Notes under the pieces: generated by a model
Told to the model about the DNA's origin: nothing
Databases searched by the model: none
Seen by the model: the letters and a program-made list of their open reading frames with translations, nothing else
Part shown: positions 16,105 through 24,757 of the stretch, in pieces
How positions within the stretch are numbered: position 1 is the first letter of the stretch
Layout of the letters: every line of letters starts with the position of its first letter
Source: Nocardiopsis algeriensis
GTDB lineage: Bacteria; Actinomycetota; Actinomycetes; Streptosporangiales; Streptosporangiaceae
Reading direction: 5' to 3'
Length of the DNA stretch: 64,000 nucleotides
Assembly: GCF_014203695.1 (NCBI RefSeq)
Contig: NZ_JACHJO010000004.1
Span: 62,001 to 126,000 of the forward strand
Made by a program: the position numbers and the translations under genes

Positions 16105-17794
16105 CCTGTTCGGTCAAGACCCTGTGCGCTGGTTCGGCGGGTGTGCTCCGTCGGGCCGGCGTGCCCCCGTTCCCGATCGCGCTACTGCACTTTGGACCAC
16201 TCCTCCGCTGTGGACGGTGGGCCCCTGGCGTCGGCAGCGCATACGCACGGCCGAACGCGCGAATGTCCGTTTGGCTGTCATCGGTACGTGCTCGGCCGAC
16301 GAAACCCAACTGGCTCGGGCTGTGTACGCAGACGACCTCGCCGCAGCCTCTGCACCGTGGTCGGGTTCCTTCACCGCTGTCCGGGCAACGCCGGACACGG
16401 TGGAGGTGGTCACCGACGCGGCCGGAGCGTGCCCTGTGTACACGGTGCGCACACCTGACGGACTCGTCGTGTGGGGGTCGAGCTCCCGTGCCCTGGCCGG
16501 TCTGAACGGTGCCCGTGTCGACCAGCGGTGGCTGGCTGCCTACATCGGTGACCGGCACTCCGCCCCAACGGACCTCAGCGCCTGGGAAGGAGTCGCCCCC
16601 GTCCCACCGGGCCACCGCCTCCTCCTGACTGCGGACGACACCCGTACCGAGCAGTGGTGGCGGCCCGTGCCCCTCCCCCGTGAGGAGGCGCTGGAACGCA
16701 TCCGCACATCCCTGGTGGAGGGGGTGCGCGCCAGGTCACACGGTCTGCGCATGTCGACCGATCTTGCCGGAGTCGACTCCAGCGCGCTGGCCGTGCTCTC
16801 TGCGAAGTTCGGCCCGGTCACGGGTGTGACGGCCCATCCCGAGGACGCCCCCGAGGAGGGGGACCTCGGGTACGCGCGTGCCTTGTCCGTACCGGGGCTT
16901 TGCTTGCGGCTCTTCCCCATGGGTGAGGACCATCTTCCCTTCAGCACCTGCGCCGGGGGGCTCCCACCCACGGACGAGCCTCCTCCCTCTGCGGTGAGCT
17001 GGGCCGCCTTCTCGGGACAGCTCCACGCAGTCGGTCAGGACACCGACGGCTGCCATCTGACCGGCGACGGCGGGGACAACCTGTTCCTGCCGCCCCCGAC
17101 GCACCTCCTCACCTTGGCCCGTCAACACCGGTGGGTGGGACTGTGGCGTGACGCGTGCGCCTGGGCCAGGTTGCGCCGACGCAGCCCGTGGCCGTACGTA
17201 CGGGCAGCCCTCGCCGGTGACGCGAACGCGCTCTCTCGCTCGGCTCCGGACCCACCACCGTGGCTGTGCGTGCCGCCACCCGAGCGCGTCCAGGCCGCCG
17301 GCGCCGACGACGCGCTCGTCCGCCTGGTCAGATCGGTGGCCCGCGCCGCCGCGTCCGACATCCAGTTGGCCGACCATGTGGGGGTGGAGCAGCACAATCC
17401 CTATCTCGACGGGGCCGTGCTCGGCGCTGTCGTCTCCCTGGCTCCTCCCGACCGCTTCTCCGCCTACCGCTACAAGCCCGCGCTGATGGATGCCCTCGGC
17501 GATCTGCTACCTCCTGTGGTGCGTGGCCGTACGACCAAGGGAGCTTTCGTCCGTGACTACCACCGTGCGGTGCGCGTCCACCTGCGCTCGGTCCTGGACA
17601 TGTGTGATGGGCCTCTGGCCGATGCGGGTCTGGTCGATCCGGAGAAACTGCGTTCGGCGGTACGTGCGGCGGCCCTGGGCGCCCGGGTCCCGTGGGCGCA
17701 CCTGGTCACCTCCTTGGGCGCGAACCTGTGGTGGGAGTCGGTGAGCAGGACACCTGTATGCGCCTGGGGAATGTCCGGGGAGGTGCGCGCATGA
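16097..17794 (+). CDS. Lasso peptide macrolactam synthetase (asparagine-synthase-like cyclase, C protein)
   Basis: 565 aa. It has the two-domain layout of asparagine synthetase B: an N-terminal glutaminase-like domain without the nucleophilic Cys2, and a C-terminal ATP-pyrophosphatase domain (about 205-500) with CHLTGDGGDNLFLP, and the C-terminal RYKPALMDAL.DLLP..V..R.TKG segment. In lasso pathways this enzyme adenylates the ring Asp/Glu side chain and closes the isopeptide bond with the core N-terminus. The PP-loop reads DLAGVDSS, one residue shorter than the expected SGGxDS form, which could lower activity. It overlaps the precursor and the next gene (ATGA). Role assignment rests on both homology and operon context. 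Confidence 0.88.
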   Translation: MTDLFGQDPVRWFGGCAPSGRRAPVPDRATALWTTPPLWTVGPWRRQRIRTAERANVRLAVIGTCSADETQLARAVYADDLAAASAPWSGSFTAVRATPDTVEVVTDAAGACPVYTVRTPDGLVVWGSSSRALAGLNGARVDQRWLAAYIGDRHSAPTDLSAWEGVAPVPPGHRLLLTADDTRTEQWWRPVPLPREEALERIRTSLVEGVRARSHGLRMSTDLAGVDSSALAVLSAKFGPVTGVTAHPEDAPEEGDLGYARALSVPGLCLRLFPMGEDHLPFSTCAGGLPPTDEPPPSAVSWAAFSGQLHAVGQDTDGCHLTGDGGDNLFLPPPTHLLTLARQHRWVGLWRDACAWARLRRRSPWPYVRAALAGDANALSRSAPDPPPWLCVPPPERVQAAGADDALVRLVRSVARAAASDIQLADHVGVEQHNPYLDGAVLGAVVSLAPPDRFSAYRYKPALMDALGDLLPPVVRGRTTKGAFVRDYHRAVRVHLRSVLDMCDGPLADAGLVDPEKLRSAVRAAALGARVPWAHLVTSLGANLWWESVSRTPVCAWGMSGEVRA

Positions 17795-18414
17795 GTGGAC
17801 CGCCAACAGCCATGATCGACACCGGGCACGCCTTCGTACTGATCGACTACCGCACAGGGCGCACCGAGCTGCACTCGTCGATGCCCGCAGAGCACGACGG
17901 CCCCGTGGTCCGCCTGGACCACCGTCGGCGTTCCTGGGGCACGGAGGAGGCGTCAACGGTTCTCGCGTCGCAGCCGGCGCGCGGTCTCGTATGGCGGGTT
18001 CTCTGCATACCGGCGATTGCCGCAACGGCTGCGGTCCTGTACTGCGGCCCCCGGAGGCGGCGTATGCGGTGGCTCATCGCCCTCGCGCGACTGGGCCGTG
18101 GGCTGTCTCCCGCACGGACTCAACACGTCCATGCGGCGGTGACTGCTGTGCGTGCCGTATCGACCAACCTCCCGGGGAGGTGGGCGTGCTTGGAGCAGTC
18201 CGTTGCGGCCGCGCTGCTGTTGGCGCTGGTGGGGCGACGCGCTGAATGGCGCCACGGCGTGGCCTCCGACCCCGTCCGGCTGCACGCGTGGATCGTCGGC
18301 CCCGATGGACGGCCGGTGGGCGAAGGGCCCGACATCGCTGCCTTCACCGCCGTGCTCACACCCGATGGCCTTGCCACACCGGTCCGGGGCTTTGAAACGG
18401 AGAAGACACTGTGA
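17791..18414 (+). CDS. Lasso peptide leader peptidase (B protein, transglutaminase-like)
   Basis: 207 aa from ATG 17791 in an ATGA overlap with the cyclase. The C-terminal half is the transglutaminase-like cysteine peptidase of lasso B2 proteins: catalytic Cys in GRWACLEQSVAAALLL, His in VRLHAWIV and Asp in GPDGRPVGE. The length matches fused B proteins such as McjB rather than split B2 proteins, and no separate B1 (PqqD-like RRE) gene is present. The N-terminal 75 residues (VLIDYRTGRTELHSS...) may be a divergent leader-recognition domain. It would cut after Thr-Leu in the precursor leader. Operon position supports the role strongly. Confidence 0.85.
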   Translation: MSGPPTAMIDTGHAFVLIDYRTGRTELHSSMPAEHDGPVVRLDHRRRSWGTEEASTVLASQPARGLVWRVLCIPAIAATAAVLYCGPRRRRMRWLIALARLGRGLSPARTQHVHAAVTAVRAVSTNLPGRWACLEQSVAAALLLALVGRRAEWRHGVASDPVRLHAWIVGPDGRPVGEGPDIAAFTAVLTPDGLATPVRGFETEKTL

Positions 18415-18989
18415 ACGAAACACCACACCTGCTGCTGTCCGGGCCCGCTCTCGCCCTGGGCATGCCCCGACGCGAGATGCTGCGTTCCTACCACGCCTGG
18501 GAGAACGACGCCGCGACCCTGATGGGTTACGGCAACCAGGTGCCCCAGTCGTGGGAGACACGCGAGGCAGGGTGGGAGCGCCAGCGCGGCAACATCAACT
18601 ATCCCCAGTTCGAGGTGGTGCGCCTCGAGGACCGCGTACCGGTGGGCATGACCACCCTGGAGATCAACCGGTTCGTGCGCAGCGCCGAGTTCGTCATGCT
18701 CCTGGCCCCCGAGGAACGCGGCAAGGGGTATGCGGCCGAGGCCACGCGCCTGACCCTGGACTGGGCCTTCCACGTGGCTGCGCTGCGCACCGTCTGGCTC
18801 AAGGTGCTGGAGCCCAACACCGCCGGGATCCGCGCCTACGAGAAGGCCGGCTTCCGCCACGCCGGACGGTTGCGCCGAGCCGGGTTCTGGATGGGCCGCC
18901 CCGTCGACGAACTGCTGATGGACGCCCTGCCCGAGGACCTCCCCGGTCCCTCTGCGGTCCCGTTCCCCCAGCAGGAGGAGAACGAGTAA
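18411..18989 (+). CDS. GNAT acetyltransferase (RimJ/RimL type), probable lasso peptide tailoring enzyme
   Basis: 192 aa from GTG 18411, overlapping the B gene stop in a GTGA junction, so it is cotranslated with the lasso genes. The GNAT fold is clear: strand AEFVMLLAPEERGKGYAAEA with the acetyl-CoA pyrophosphate-binding R/Q-x-x-G-x-G/A turn, then W.F....LRTVWLKVLEPN..GIRAYEKAGFR. RimJ/RimL members acetylate amines, often protein N-termini or lysines. Since the predicted core has one lysine, N-epsilon acetylation as in albusnodin-type lasso peptides is the best hypothesis. A standalone resistance or tRNA/ribosomal role is possible but less likely given the coupling. Confidence 0.85.
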   Translation: MNETPHLLLSGPALALGMPRREMLRSYHAWENDAATLMGYGNQVPQSWETREAGWERQRGNINYPQFEVVRLEDRVPVGMTTLEINRFVRSAEFVMLLAPEERGKGYAAEATRLTLDWAFHVAALRTVWLKVLEPNTAGIRAYEKAGFRHAGRLRRAGFWMGRPVDELLMDALPEDLPGPSAVPFPQQEENE

Positions 18990-19017
18990 CCAGACGCTGC
19001 GGTGGCGGCCGTGCCGG

Positions 19018-19351
19018 GACCTGCTCGGCGCGGCCCCAACTGACAGAGAGGACGCGGCCGCAACCGGGTCCGCGTGTCCAGTCGGCACCGCAACCACTCG
19101 GCCACCGTCCACACCGCAGGGTCCGTCCGGGCCGCTTCGATACTTCGGACTCTGCGCAGGGCGGCTCGGACCGCCTCCCGAGGGGCGAACCCACCACAGC
19201 GCACCTGGCACCGCTCCCCGGGCAGATGTCCCAGATCGACCGCGAAGTACCAGCTCCCGTGACCTCGCTCCTTCAGCCGCGGACACGTCCTCTCACCCAC
19301 ACCAGGAGTACGGCACCCGCACCTCGTGAACACCGAACCGACCCCGGACAT
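19018..19351 (-). pseudogene. Truncated phage-type tyrosine integrase (N-terminus only)
   Basis: Reading leftward from ATG 19351 there is the zinc-ribbon start of actinobacterial integrases (CGCRTPG...CPRLKERGHGSWYF), then GERCQVR.GGF..REAVRAALRRVR and the SAM-like core-binding start TVAEWLRCRLDTRTRLRP. Homology stops near 19018, just before the GNAT gene end; the catalytic R-H-R-Y domain is missing. It implies that an integrative element once sat here, with the lasso operon beside it, and that the integrase was later cut off. Confidence 0.7.
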
Positions 19352-19452
19352 GACCACCACCCCCACACCCAGCCTCACCTCTGACAACGAGGCTCAGGGA
19401 AACGAGTGCTGGGAGGCGACCCCGACAGGCCAGAGCCTCCATCACCTCCGGC

Positions 19453-19671
19453 ACGAAACAGGGGTCGGCGACCGCCGATGCCCTGTGGTACGCGGACCTG
19501 ACCAGCAGCCCCACCGGCCGTGCAACCCCGTTCGAGGCGCGGGTCGAGGAAATCCTCACGCGCTACGCACCCAGCTCGGTGGTGCACGAGTCCATCTCCG
19601 CGGCCTGGTCTGCTTTCACCGGTGCGGTACGCAGAACCCGGGAGCGGCGAGCAGTTCTTGATCACTGCTGA
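19453..19671 (+). pseudogene. Relic of HD-domain protein (3' part)
   Basis: ADALWYADLTSSPTGRAT then FEARVEEILTRYAPSSVVHE matches the C-terminal 65 residues of the HD-domain protein at 24.9-25.35 kb almost residue for residue. The HD motif half is absent. It is a truncated duplicate, next to the integrase relic. Confidence 0.75.
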
Positions 19672-19739
19672 TCTGGATGAAGCCGGGTCCGCCGTCGAGG
19701 CGGAGGCGGTAGCGGCGGGAAAGGCCCCCGCGCTGCGGC

Positions 19740-19970
19740 TCACTCCTCAGGCGTCTTCTCCGACGTGCGCTTCAGGCTCCGGTTGTAGATCAGAACCGCG
19801 ATGACGGCTCCGAGTACAGCGAGGACGGGTATGAGAGAGCCGATCACGATGCCGGGGCCGATCGGGATGGTCCCGTTGCTGAGGAAGGCAGTCGCCAGAA
19901 GGTCTTGGATGATGAGCGCGAGCAGCACCCCGCCGATGGCACCGAGCGCTCCTAGTCCGAGTTGTCGCAC
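19740..19970 (-). CDS. Small two-helix membrane protein
   Basis: 76 aa. Two hydrophobic segments are visible (LGALGAIGGVLLALIIQDLL at the N-terminus and VIGSLIPVLAVLGAVIAVLI in the second half) followed by a basic cytoplasmic-like tail. No family recognised. It is the last of three leftward small membrane protein genes lying opposite a two-component system, so it may be one of its targets. Confidence 0.6.
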   Translation of the reverse strand: MRQLGLGALGAIGGVLLALIIQDLLATAFLSNGTIPIGPGIVIGSLIPVLAVLGAVIAVLIYNRSLKRTSEKTPEE

Positions 19971-20033
19971 TGTGCACCTTTTCCTTGGATTGCCTCCGCG
20001 CGGACCTGGACAGTGGAGGCGCGAGACAGATGA

Positions 20034-20462
20034 TCAGGGCTTTTCGGTCGGAGATGTCCGTGCGCGTCGCACGAGGAAGCGATGGTCGGTCAGGAGGGCG
20101 CTGACGACGCCCAGGACAGCGAGCGCGAGGGTGACCGCGCCGAGCAGGAGCGCCGGGGTCGGCGGAAGGTCGCCGGGCACGATGAATCGGGCAAGAAGGC
20201 CGATGAGGAGCCCGCCGGTCAGGCCGAGAATGCCGACGCCGACCTTGCGTATCGAGGTTGCCGTCCGGTGGGTGTTCCTCGCTGGGACAGTCCCGGCGAA
20301 AGGCGGCTGCGCCGGTGTGTCGAGAGAGGCGGGGTCCGACGGGCGAGGCCGTATGACGCGGGCCCTCAGCTCCCGGACTGCGTCATGGGTACGTCCCTGA
20401 TCGGCTTCGCTGCGCTCATCGGAGTCGTTCGAATCGCTGGGTTCGTAGGGTGTCGTGGTCAT
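20034..20462 (-). CDS. Small membrane protein, two predicted helices
   Basis: 142 aa from ATG 20462, with GGGGGAGAACC upstream. The first 65 residues are hydrophilic and acidic. Two membrane helices follow (VGVGILGLTGGLLIGLLARF and ALLLGAVTLALAVLGVVSAL), ending in a basic tail. The helix arrangement resembles the 76-aa neighbour, suggesting they are related. No known domain. Starts 14 bp after the 140-aa membrane gene, so probably one operon. Confidence 0.65.
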   Translation of the reverse strand: MTTTPYEPSDSNDSDERSEADQGRTHDAVRELRARVIRPRPSDPASLDTPAQPPFAGTVPARNTHRTATSIRKVGVGILGLTGGLLIGLLARFIVPGDLPPTPALLLGAVTLALAVLGVVSALLTDHRFLVRRARTSPTEKP

Positions 20463-20476
20463 GGTTCTCCCCCGAC

Positions 20477-20899
20477 TCAGCGGGACTCGACGGCATCGCG
20501 GGACCGGACGCCTCGCAGCCGCTGGAGCAGAAGCGCCAGTCCGCCGGCGGCCAGGCCCCAGATGGCGTTGACCAGCAGGATCGGGATGATCGATATGGGC
20601 ATGGAGAGCGGGCCTTGGAGCTCCCCGACCAGGATCGGGGAGAGGATGCCGCTGAGGATGATGGAGAGCACCGCGTAGGTGAGCCCGGTGAACAACAGGG
20701 TCAGCACAGGGTGGGCCGTCGTGCTCAGGCCGACGGCCATGACCCAGACAGCGGAGATGACGAGGGTGATGACGATCGGCACGGAGGAAGGGCCGCTGAC
20801 GTCGAGTTGGTCCTCCACGATGCGGACAAGCGGACGGACCAGCGCGAGCGCTCCGAGGCCGAGTACGAGGAGCCATGGCAGTGACTTGATTCTGTTCAT
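20477..20899 (-). CDS. Integral membrane protein of unknown function
   Basis: 140 aa, with about four hydrophobic segments: LPWLLVLGLGALALVRPLV, VPIVITLVISAVWVMAVGL, a third in the LTLLFTGLTYAVLSIILSGI region and ISIIPILLVNAIWGLAAGGL. First gene of a leftward group that is divergent from a DesK-like histidine kinase and its regulator. Such kinase pairs often control a divergent membrane-protein operon; the functional link is inferred from position. Confidence 0.7.
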   Translation of the reverse strand: MNRIKSLPWLLVLGLGALALVRPLVRIVEDQLDVSGPSSVPIVITLVISAVWVMAVGLSTTAHPVLTLLFTGLTYAVLSIILSGILSPILVGELQGPLSMPISIIPILLVNAIWGLAAGGLALLLQRLRGVRSRDAVESR

Positions 20900-21053
20900 A
20901 CCGACAACGCTAGAAACGCACTCGTGTCCTCACATCGGCCTCGGCTCTCGACCTGTGTCGCCTCTTGTCTCGTCTTCTGTACGTCGGGAGGCGACACCGG
21001 GCATCGCCTGGAGGCTCATGACGGAGAGCACTGTCTGCTCGTAGCCTTGTGGT

Positions 21054-22259
21054 GTGGCTGAACGATCTTCGGTGCCCTCGGCTGGGCCGGTGGGCGGCGG
21101 TCGCCGCGCTGGACACGTGGCGCCGTGGGTCGTCGACGCGCTGCTGGGGGCGGCGGTCGCGCTCGCGCTCGCCCTCCTCATCGCCACAGGCTCGGGTGGC
21201 GCCAAGCAACCGGATGCTGTCGCGTACCTGTTCGCGGCCGGCTTCGGCGCTCTGATGTTGCTGCGGAGAAGGATGCCGCGGACGGTGCTCGTGCTCAGTG
21301 TGCTCGGGGTGTTCGCGTACTACACCCTCGACTACTCGCCGATCGGCGTCGCCGTCCCGATGCTCGGCGCCCTGTTCTCCGCAGCCGAGGCCGGGCTGAT
21401 GCTGTGGTCGACAGGCTCGGCGTTCGTCGTGTTCGCGGTCTCCATGTTCTATCGGGTCTACGACGGGGGCGAGGCGATCGGACATCTCCTCGGCTACGAG
21501 TCGGTCTCCAACATCGCGCTGTTCGCCGCGGCGATCGCGCTCGGGTACAGCGTCCGAGCGCGCCGACTCCGCGCTGCTCAGCAGGTCGAGATCGCCCGGC
21601 TCACCGAAGCGCAGATCGCACGCGAAGCGGAGTTGCGGATGCAGAGCGAGCGTGAGCGCCTCTCCCGGGAACTGCACGACACACTCGGACACACCATGTC
21701 CGTCATCTCACTCCAAGCGGGCGTCGGGGCAGAAGCGGTCGGACACGACGACCGTACTGTCAGTGACGCTCTCGACCGCATACGAACGGCCAGCACGCGG
21801 TCCCTGCAAGAGCTCCGCTCGATGGTGCGCATTCTTCGCTCGGCCTCTGACCGCGACGAGACGCGGAGCATTCTTTCGCTTTCGGCGGTGCAAGAGTTGG
21901 TGGACGCTGCCGAGGGTGCCGGGATCGAGGTCACGACCGACATCACCGCAACACCTTCGGAACTGTCCGCCCCGGTCGATGCTGCGGCGTACCGCGTCAT
22001 TCAGGAGTCGATCACCAACGTCGTCCGCCATGCGGACGCTACCCGTGCCCAGGTGCATGTCGGCATCCACGACGGTCGTCTCCACATCAGTGTCACCGAC
22101 AACGGGCGCGGATCTGCGGCGGGCGTTGACGCGAGGGGCGGGTATGGGATGGCTGGTATGAGTGAACGAGTTCGGCTGCTCGGCGGCTCATTGACGACCC
22201 GATCGTCTGCGGGCGCCGGGTTCACCGTCGAGGCCACGATCCCTGCGAGGTTGCCGTGA
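21054..22259 (+). CDS. Sensor histidine kinase, HisKA_3 (NarL-system) type
   Basis: 401 aa from GTG 21054. Five or six membrane segments in residues about 25-165 make an intramembrane sensor. The dimerisation/phosphoacceptor domain has RERLSRELHDTLGHTMSVIS with the phosphorylated His. The HATPase_c domain has ESITNVVRHA (N box), DNGRG (G1) and GYGMAGMSERVRLLGG (G2). It would sense a membrane or envelope signal and phosphorylate the regulator encoded next, with which it shares a GTGA overlap. It is divergent from three small membrane protein genes, its likely targets. Confidence 0.92.
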   Translation: MAERSSVPSAGPVGGGRRAGHVAPWVVDALLGAAVALALALLIATGSGGAKQPDAVAYLFAAGFGALMLLRRRMPRTVLVLSVLGVFAYYTLDYSPIGVAVPMLGALFSAAEAGLMLWSTGSAFVVFAVSMFYRVYDGGEAIGHLLGYESVSNIALFAAAIALGYSVRARRLRAAQQVEIARLTEAQIAREAELRMQSERERLSRELHDTLGHTMSVISLQAGVGAEAVGHDDRTVSDALDRIRTASTRSLQELRSMVRILRSASDRDETRSILSLSAVQELVDAAEGAGIEVTTDITATPSELSAPVDAAAYRVIQESITNVVRHADATRAQVHVGIHDGRLHISVTDNGRGSAAGVDARGGYGMAGMSERVRLLGGSLTTRSSAGAGFTVEATIPARLP

Positions 22260-22960
22260 TCCGTGTGGTGCTGGTCGATGATCAGGAACTTGTCCGGACA
22301 GGCTTGCGCGCCCTCGCCGAACACGACGGCGACATCGAGGTCGTCGCTGAGGCCGACAACGGCAGGACAGGCATCAGTGTGGTCCGCGAGCACAAGCCGG
22401 ATGTCGTTCTCATGGACATCCGGATGCCGCAGATGGATGGGATCGCCGCGACCCAGGCGATCGTGGCCGATCATTCACTTGCGAATGTGCGGGTCGTGGT
22501 GTTGACGACCTTCGACGAGGACGAGAACGTACTTGCTGCGATCCGAGCAGGATCGGCCGGTTACCTTCTCAAAGACATCGCCCCCCGCGAGTTGCGAAGC
22601 GCGATCCGCACCGTCGCCGCCGGTGACGCCCTGCTGTCACCAGCGATCACGCGAAAGGTGATGGGCGCGCTGGCAGATGGCCCGGCCATCAGCACTCGGC
22701 CGGCACTGCTCAACTCTCTCACCGAGCGTGAACGCGAGGTCCTCGCCCAGGTCGGCCGAGGCGAATCGAACGCCGAGATCGGAGCGAGCCTTCACATCAG
22801 CCCTGCCACCGCACGTACCTACGTCAGCCGCCTCCTGTCCAAGCTCTCCGCCCGCGACCGATCGCAACTGGTGATTCTCAGCTACGAATCGGGACTCATC
22901 ACCCCTGGTGACAGCCCACCGACCTTCCCCTCCGAAGGCGCGAGACCTCTGGGCGGCTAG
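22256..22960 (+). CDS. NarL/LuxR-family response regulator
   Basis: 234 aa from GTG 22256. Receiver domain with acidic pair D8/D9, phosphoacceptor D54 in VLMDIRMPQMDG, Thr in VVLTTFDED and the KDI lysine. The LuxR-type helix-turn-helix is at about 160-215 (LTEREREVLAQVGRGESNAEIGASL...RTYVSRLLSKL). It is cotranscribed and translationally coupled with the preceding kinase. Probable targets are the divergent membrane genes at 19740-20899. Confidence 0.93.
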   Translation: MIRVVLVDDQELVRTGLRALAEHDGDIEVVAEADNGRTGISVVREHKPDVVLMDIRMPQMDGIAATQAIVADHSLANVRVVVLTTFDEDENVLAAIRAGSAGYLLKDIAPRELRSAIRTVAAGDALLSPAITRKVMGALADGPAISTRPALLNSLTEREREVLAQVGRGESNAEIGASLHISPATARTYVSRLLSKLSARDRSQLVILSYESGLITPGDSPPTFPSEGARPLGG

Positions 22961-23250
22961 GACCTGAGGGGTTGGTGACGCGGGGGGCGGAGGGCCTCCC
23001 CTGTGCCTGGCCGACGCCATGCGTGCACCGACCACCGGCTCCTGACGCCTCCTCCCGTGGAGAGTGCTCCTGAACGGCGGCGCGGGAACTCTCTGCGCGG
23101 CCGTCGGCGGGTGGAGTCCGCAGCAGCCCCAGCCCGAGGTGGTGGATGGGCAGACCCGCTGGGCCGGCGGCATTCGCCGGGGCCGGTCGACGGACCAGGC
23201 ATGTCCGAGGGCATGTGGTCGCCGTCCGCCACCGGACGGAGCACTGTCGG
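22961..23250. other. Convergent intergenic region
   Basis: Lies between the response regulator and the decarboxylase gene, which point toward each other. It is GC-rich with short dyads (for example GGAGGGCCTCC near 22990) but no gene I can support. Confidence 0.4.
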
Positions 23251-24429
23251 TCAGAAGCTCCAATGCAGGGAAGGCGTGCGCCAGGAACCGCTGAAGAGAC
23301 GTCGCGTTCTCTTTGGGTCCTCGAAGGTCCCGATACGCTGTCCCTGGAGCATTTGGAGTGCCGGGAACTTTCCTTCCTCGAACAAGAGGATGTTCAGCGA
23401 TCCCCCGTATTTGAAGAACCCGATCTCCTGCCCCTTCTCCACACTGACGGGTTTCTGAGGCGTCACCTGGGAGAATTCTGGTTTGAACTCGACGGAGGCG
23501 ATCGAGTTCAGGCCGACGGGGACCATTCCGACACACCCGTTGCCCGCGTCGCCCGTGTCGATGACGAGGTAGCCGCGGCGGAAGTGCTCGAACATGCTGT
23601 AGTCGTAGCCGTAGCCGACGTTGCCCTTGTTGAGCAGCTCGGGGAAGTTGCGCATCCCGTAGTAGACACCGCCGATATCATCGCGTGCCTCCACCACCCT
23701 CCCTGCGACAGGTGCGTGGTACCGGTGGTACATGTTGGGCATCAGAATGCAGGACACCGCGGTGCCCCCGACGAACCTGTCGGCGTAGTCGGAGCCGTCG
23801 AGCAGCTGCCTGATGTTCATGGTGACCGTCTTGACCGGGATCCGCGTCTCCTCGGCGAGTTCGTCGACGATCATGTTGATGACGCAGTCGGCCGGGGCGA
23901 CCACCACAGACGCGTCATCGGGGGCGTCGACCGGGCGCTTGCCCTCCTTCACCTCCCGGACGAAGAAATCGTTGAAGTTCTTGTAACCACCCGGTGGGAC
24001 GACGTAATCGTCCATCTTCGGTCCGAGTGCCTTTTCCCATTTCCTCACCAGGCCGAGTGACTCTTCGGAGTCCATGTAGCGGCCCTGCAGGGCCGTGAAG
24101 AGAGCGGTCATCCGATACCCGGGGCCGGAGGTGACGAAGACCATTCCGTAGTCGTTCTCGTAGTTGATCCAGCTGAATTTCTCGATGTACTCCAGCCCGG
24201 TGGAGACTCCCGGCTCCCACTTGTACCACTCCCGGAAGAAGTCGCACAGGTCGTCGATCGTCTTCCCCCGCCAGTCATAGCGGACCTCCTCTGGAGTGTC
24301 CTCAGGGAGCGGTTTCGCGTGCTTGACAGCCTCGTCATACAGGGTCGCGAAGCCCCCGTAGTCGCTCTCGTACCACTTCTTGAGCAGTGCAACGAACCCG
24401 TCGATGCTCCCGACCACGTCGTTTCCCAC
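23251..24429 (-). CDS. Phosphatidylserine-decarboxylase-family pyruvoyl enzyme (PsiD-like)
   Basis: 392 aa from GTG 24429, chosen because GAGGAG lies about 6 nt upstream. The C-terminal 250 residues show the PSD family: NDFFVREVK..KRPV, a D/C-V-I-N block in APADCVINM, HRYHAPVAG, and the self-cleavage region FFKYGGSLNILLFE where Gly-Gly-Ser would yield the pyruvoyl cofactor. The N-terminal 100 residues resemble the extra helical domain of PsiD-like amino-acid decarboxylases rather than bacterial Psd. The substrate may thus be phosphatidylserine or a free amino acid such as tryptophan. Single gene; no PssA neighbour, which argues against housekeeping phospholipid synthesis. Confidence 0.78.
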   Translation of the reverse strand: MGNDVVGSIDGFVALLKKWYESDYGGFATLYDEAVKHAKPLPEDTPEEVRYDWRGKTIDDLCDFFREWYKWEPGVSTGLEYIEKFSWINYENDYGMVFVTSGPGYRMTALFTALQGRYMDSEESLGLVRKWEKALGPKMDDYVVPPGGYKNFNDFFVREVKEGKRPVDAPDDASVVVAPADCVINMIVDELAEETRIPVKTVTMNIRQLLDGSDYADRFVGGTAVSCILMPNMYHRYHAPVAGRVVEARDDIGGVYYGMRNFPELLNKGNVGYGYDYSMFEHFRRGYLVIDTGDAGNGCVGMVPVGLNSIASVEFKPEFSQVTPQKPVSVEKGQEIGFFKYGGSLNILLFEEGKFPALQMLQGQRIGTFEDPKRTRRLFSGSWRTPSLHWSF

Positions 24430-24757
24430 TTTTTCTCCTCTGTCGCCTTGTGTTGGGTCCGCCCCCTGCGGTCCTGGCATTCATCGGTGATTCACCAGAC
24501 GCGTTGCCATCAGCCGTGAAATAGACCGAACAACAAGATTTCTGCTCGAATGACCACCGATCATCCCGGTAGGCGCTTCGAGGCGCGGCATCGAACATCC
24601 CCCGGGGTTTCGGTCGCGTAACCCCATGCCACCTTTGTGTTTTCTTTGCACGAGGAAAATTGAGGCGATCTCGGCGGTTTTGCACCAAGATAACGTTGAC
24701 AAGGAATACAAAAATTCTGTGCCGGGACGGATCTTCGCTCCCCTGGCACAGGCGTGA
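24430..24757. other. AT-richer upstream region of the decarboxylase gene
   Basis: About 330 bp, clearly richer in A/T between 24520 and 24720 than the flanks. It holds the decarboxylase promoter region; no intact gene is visible. Confidence 0.4.
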
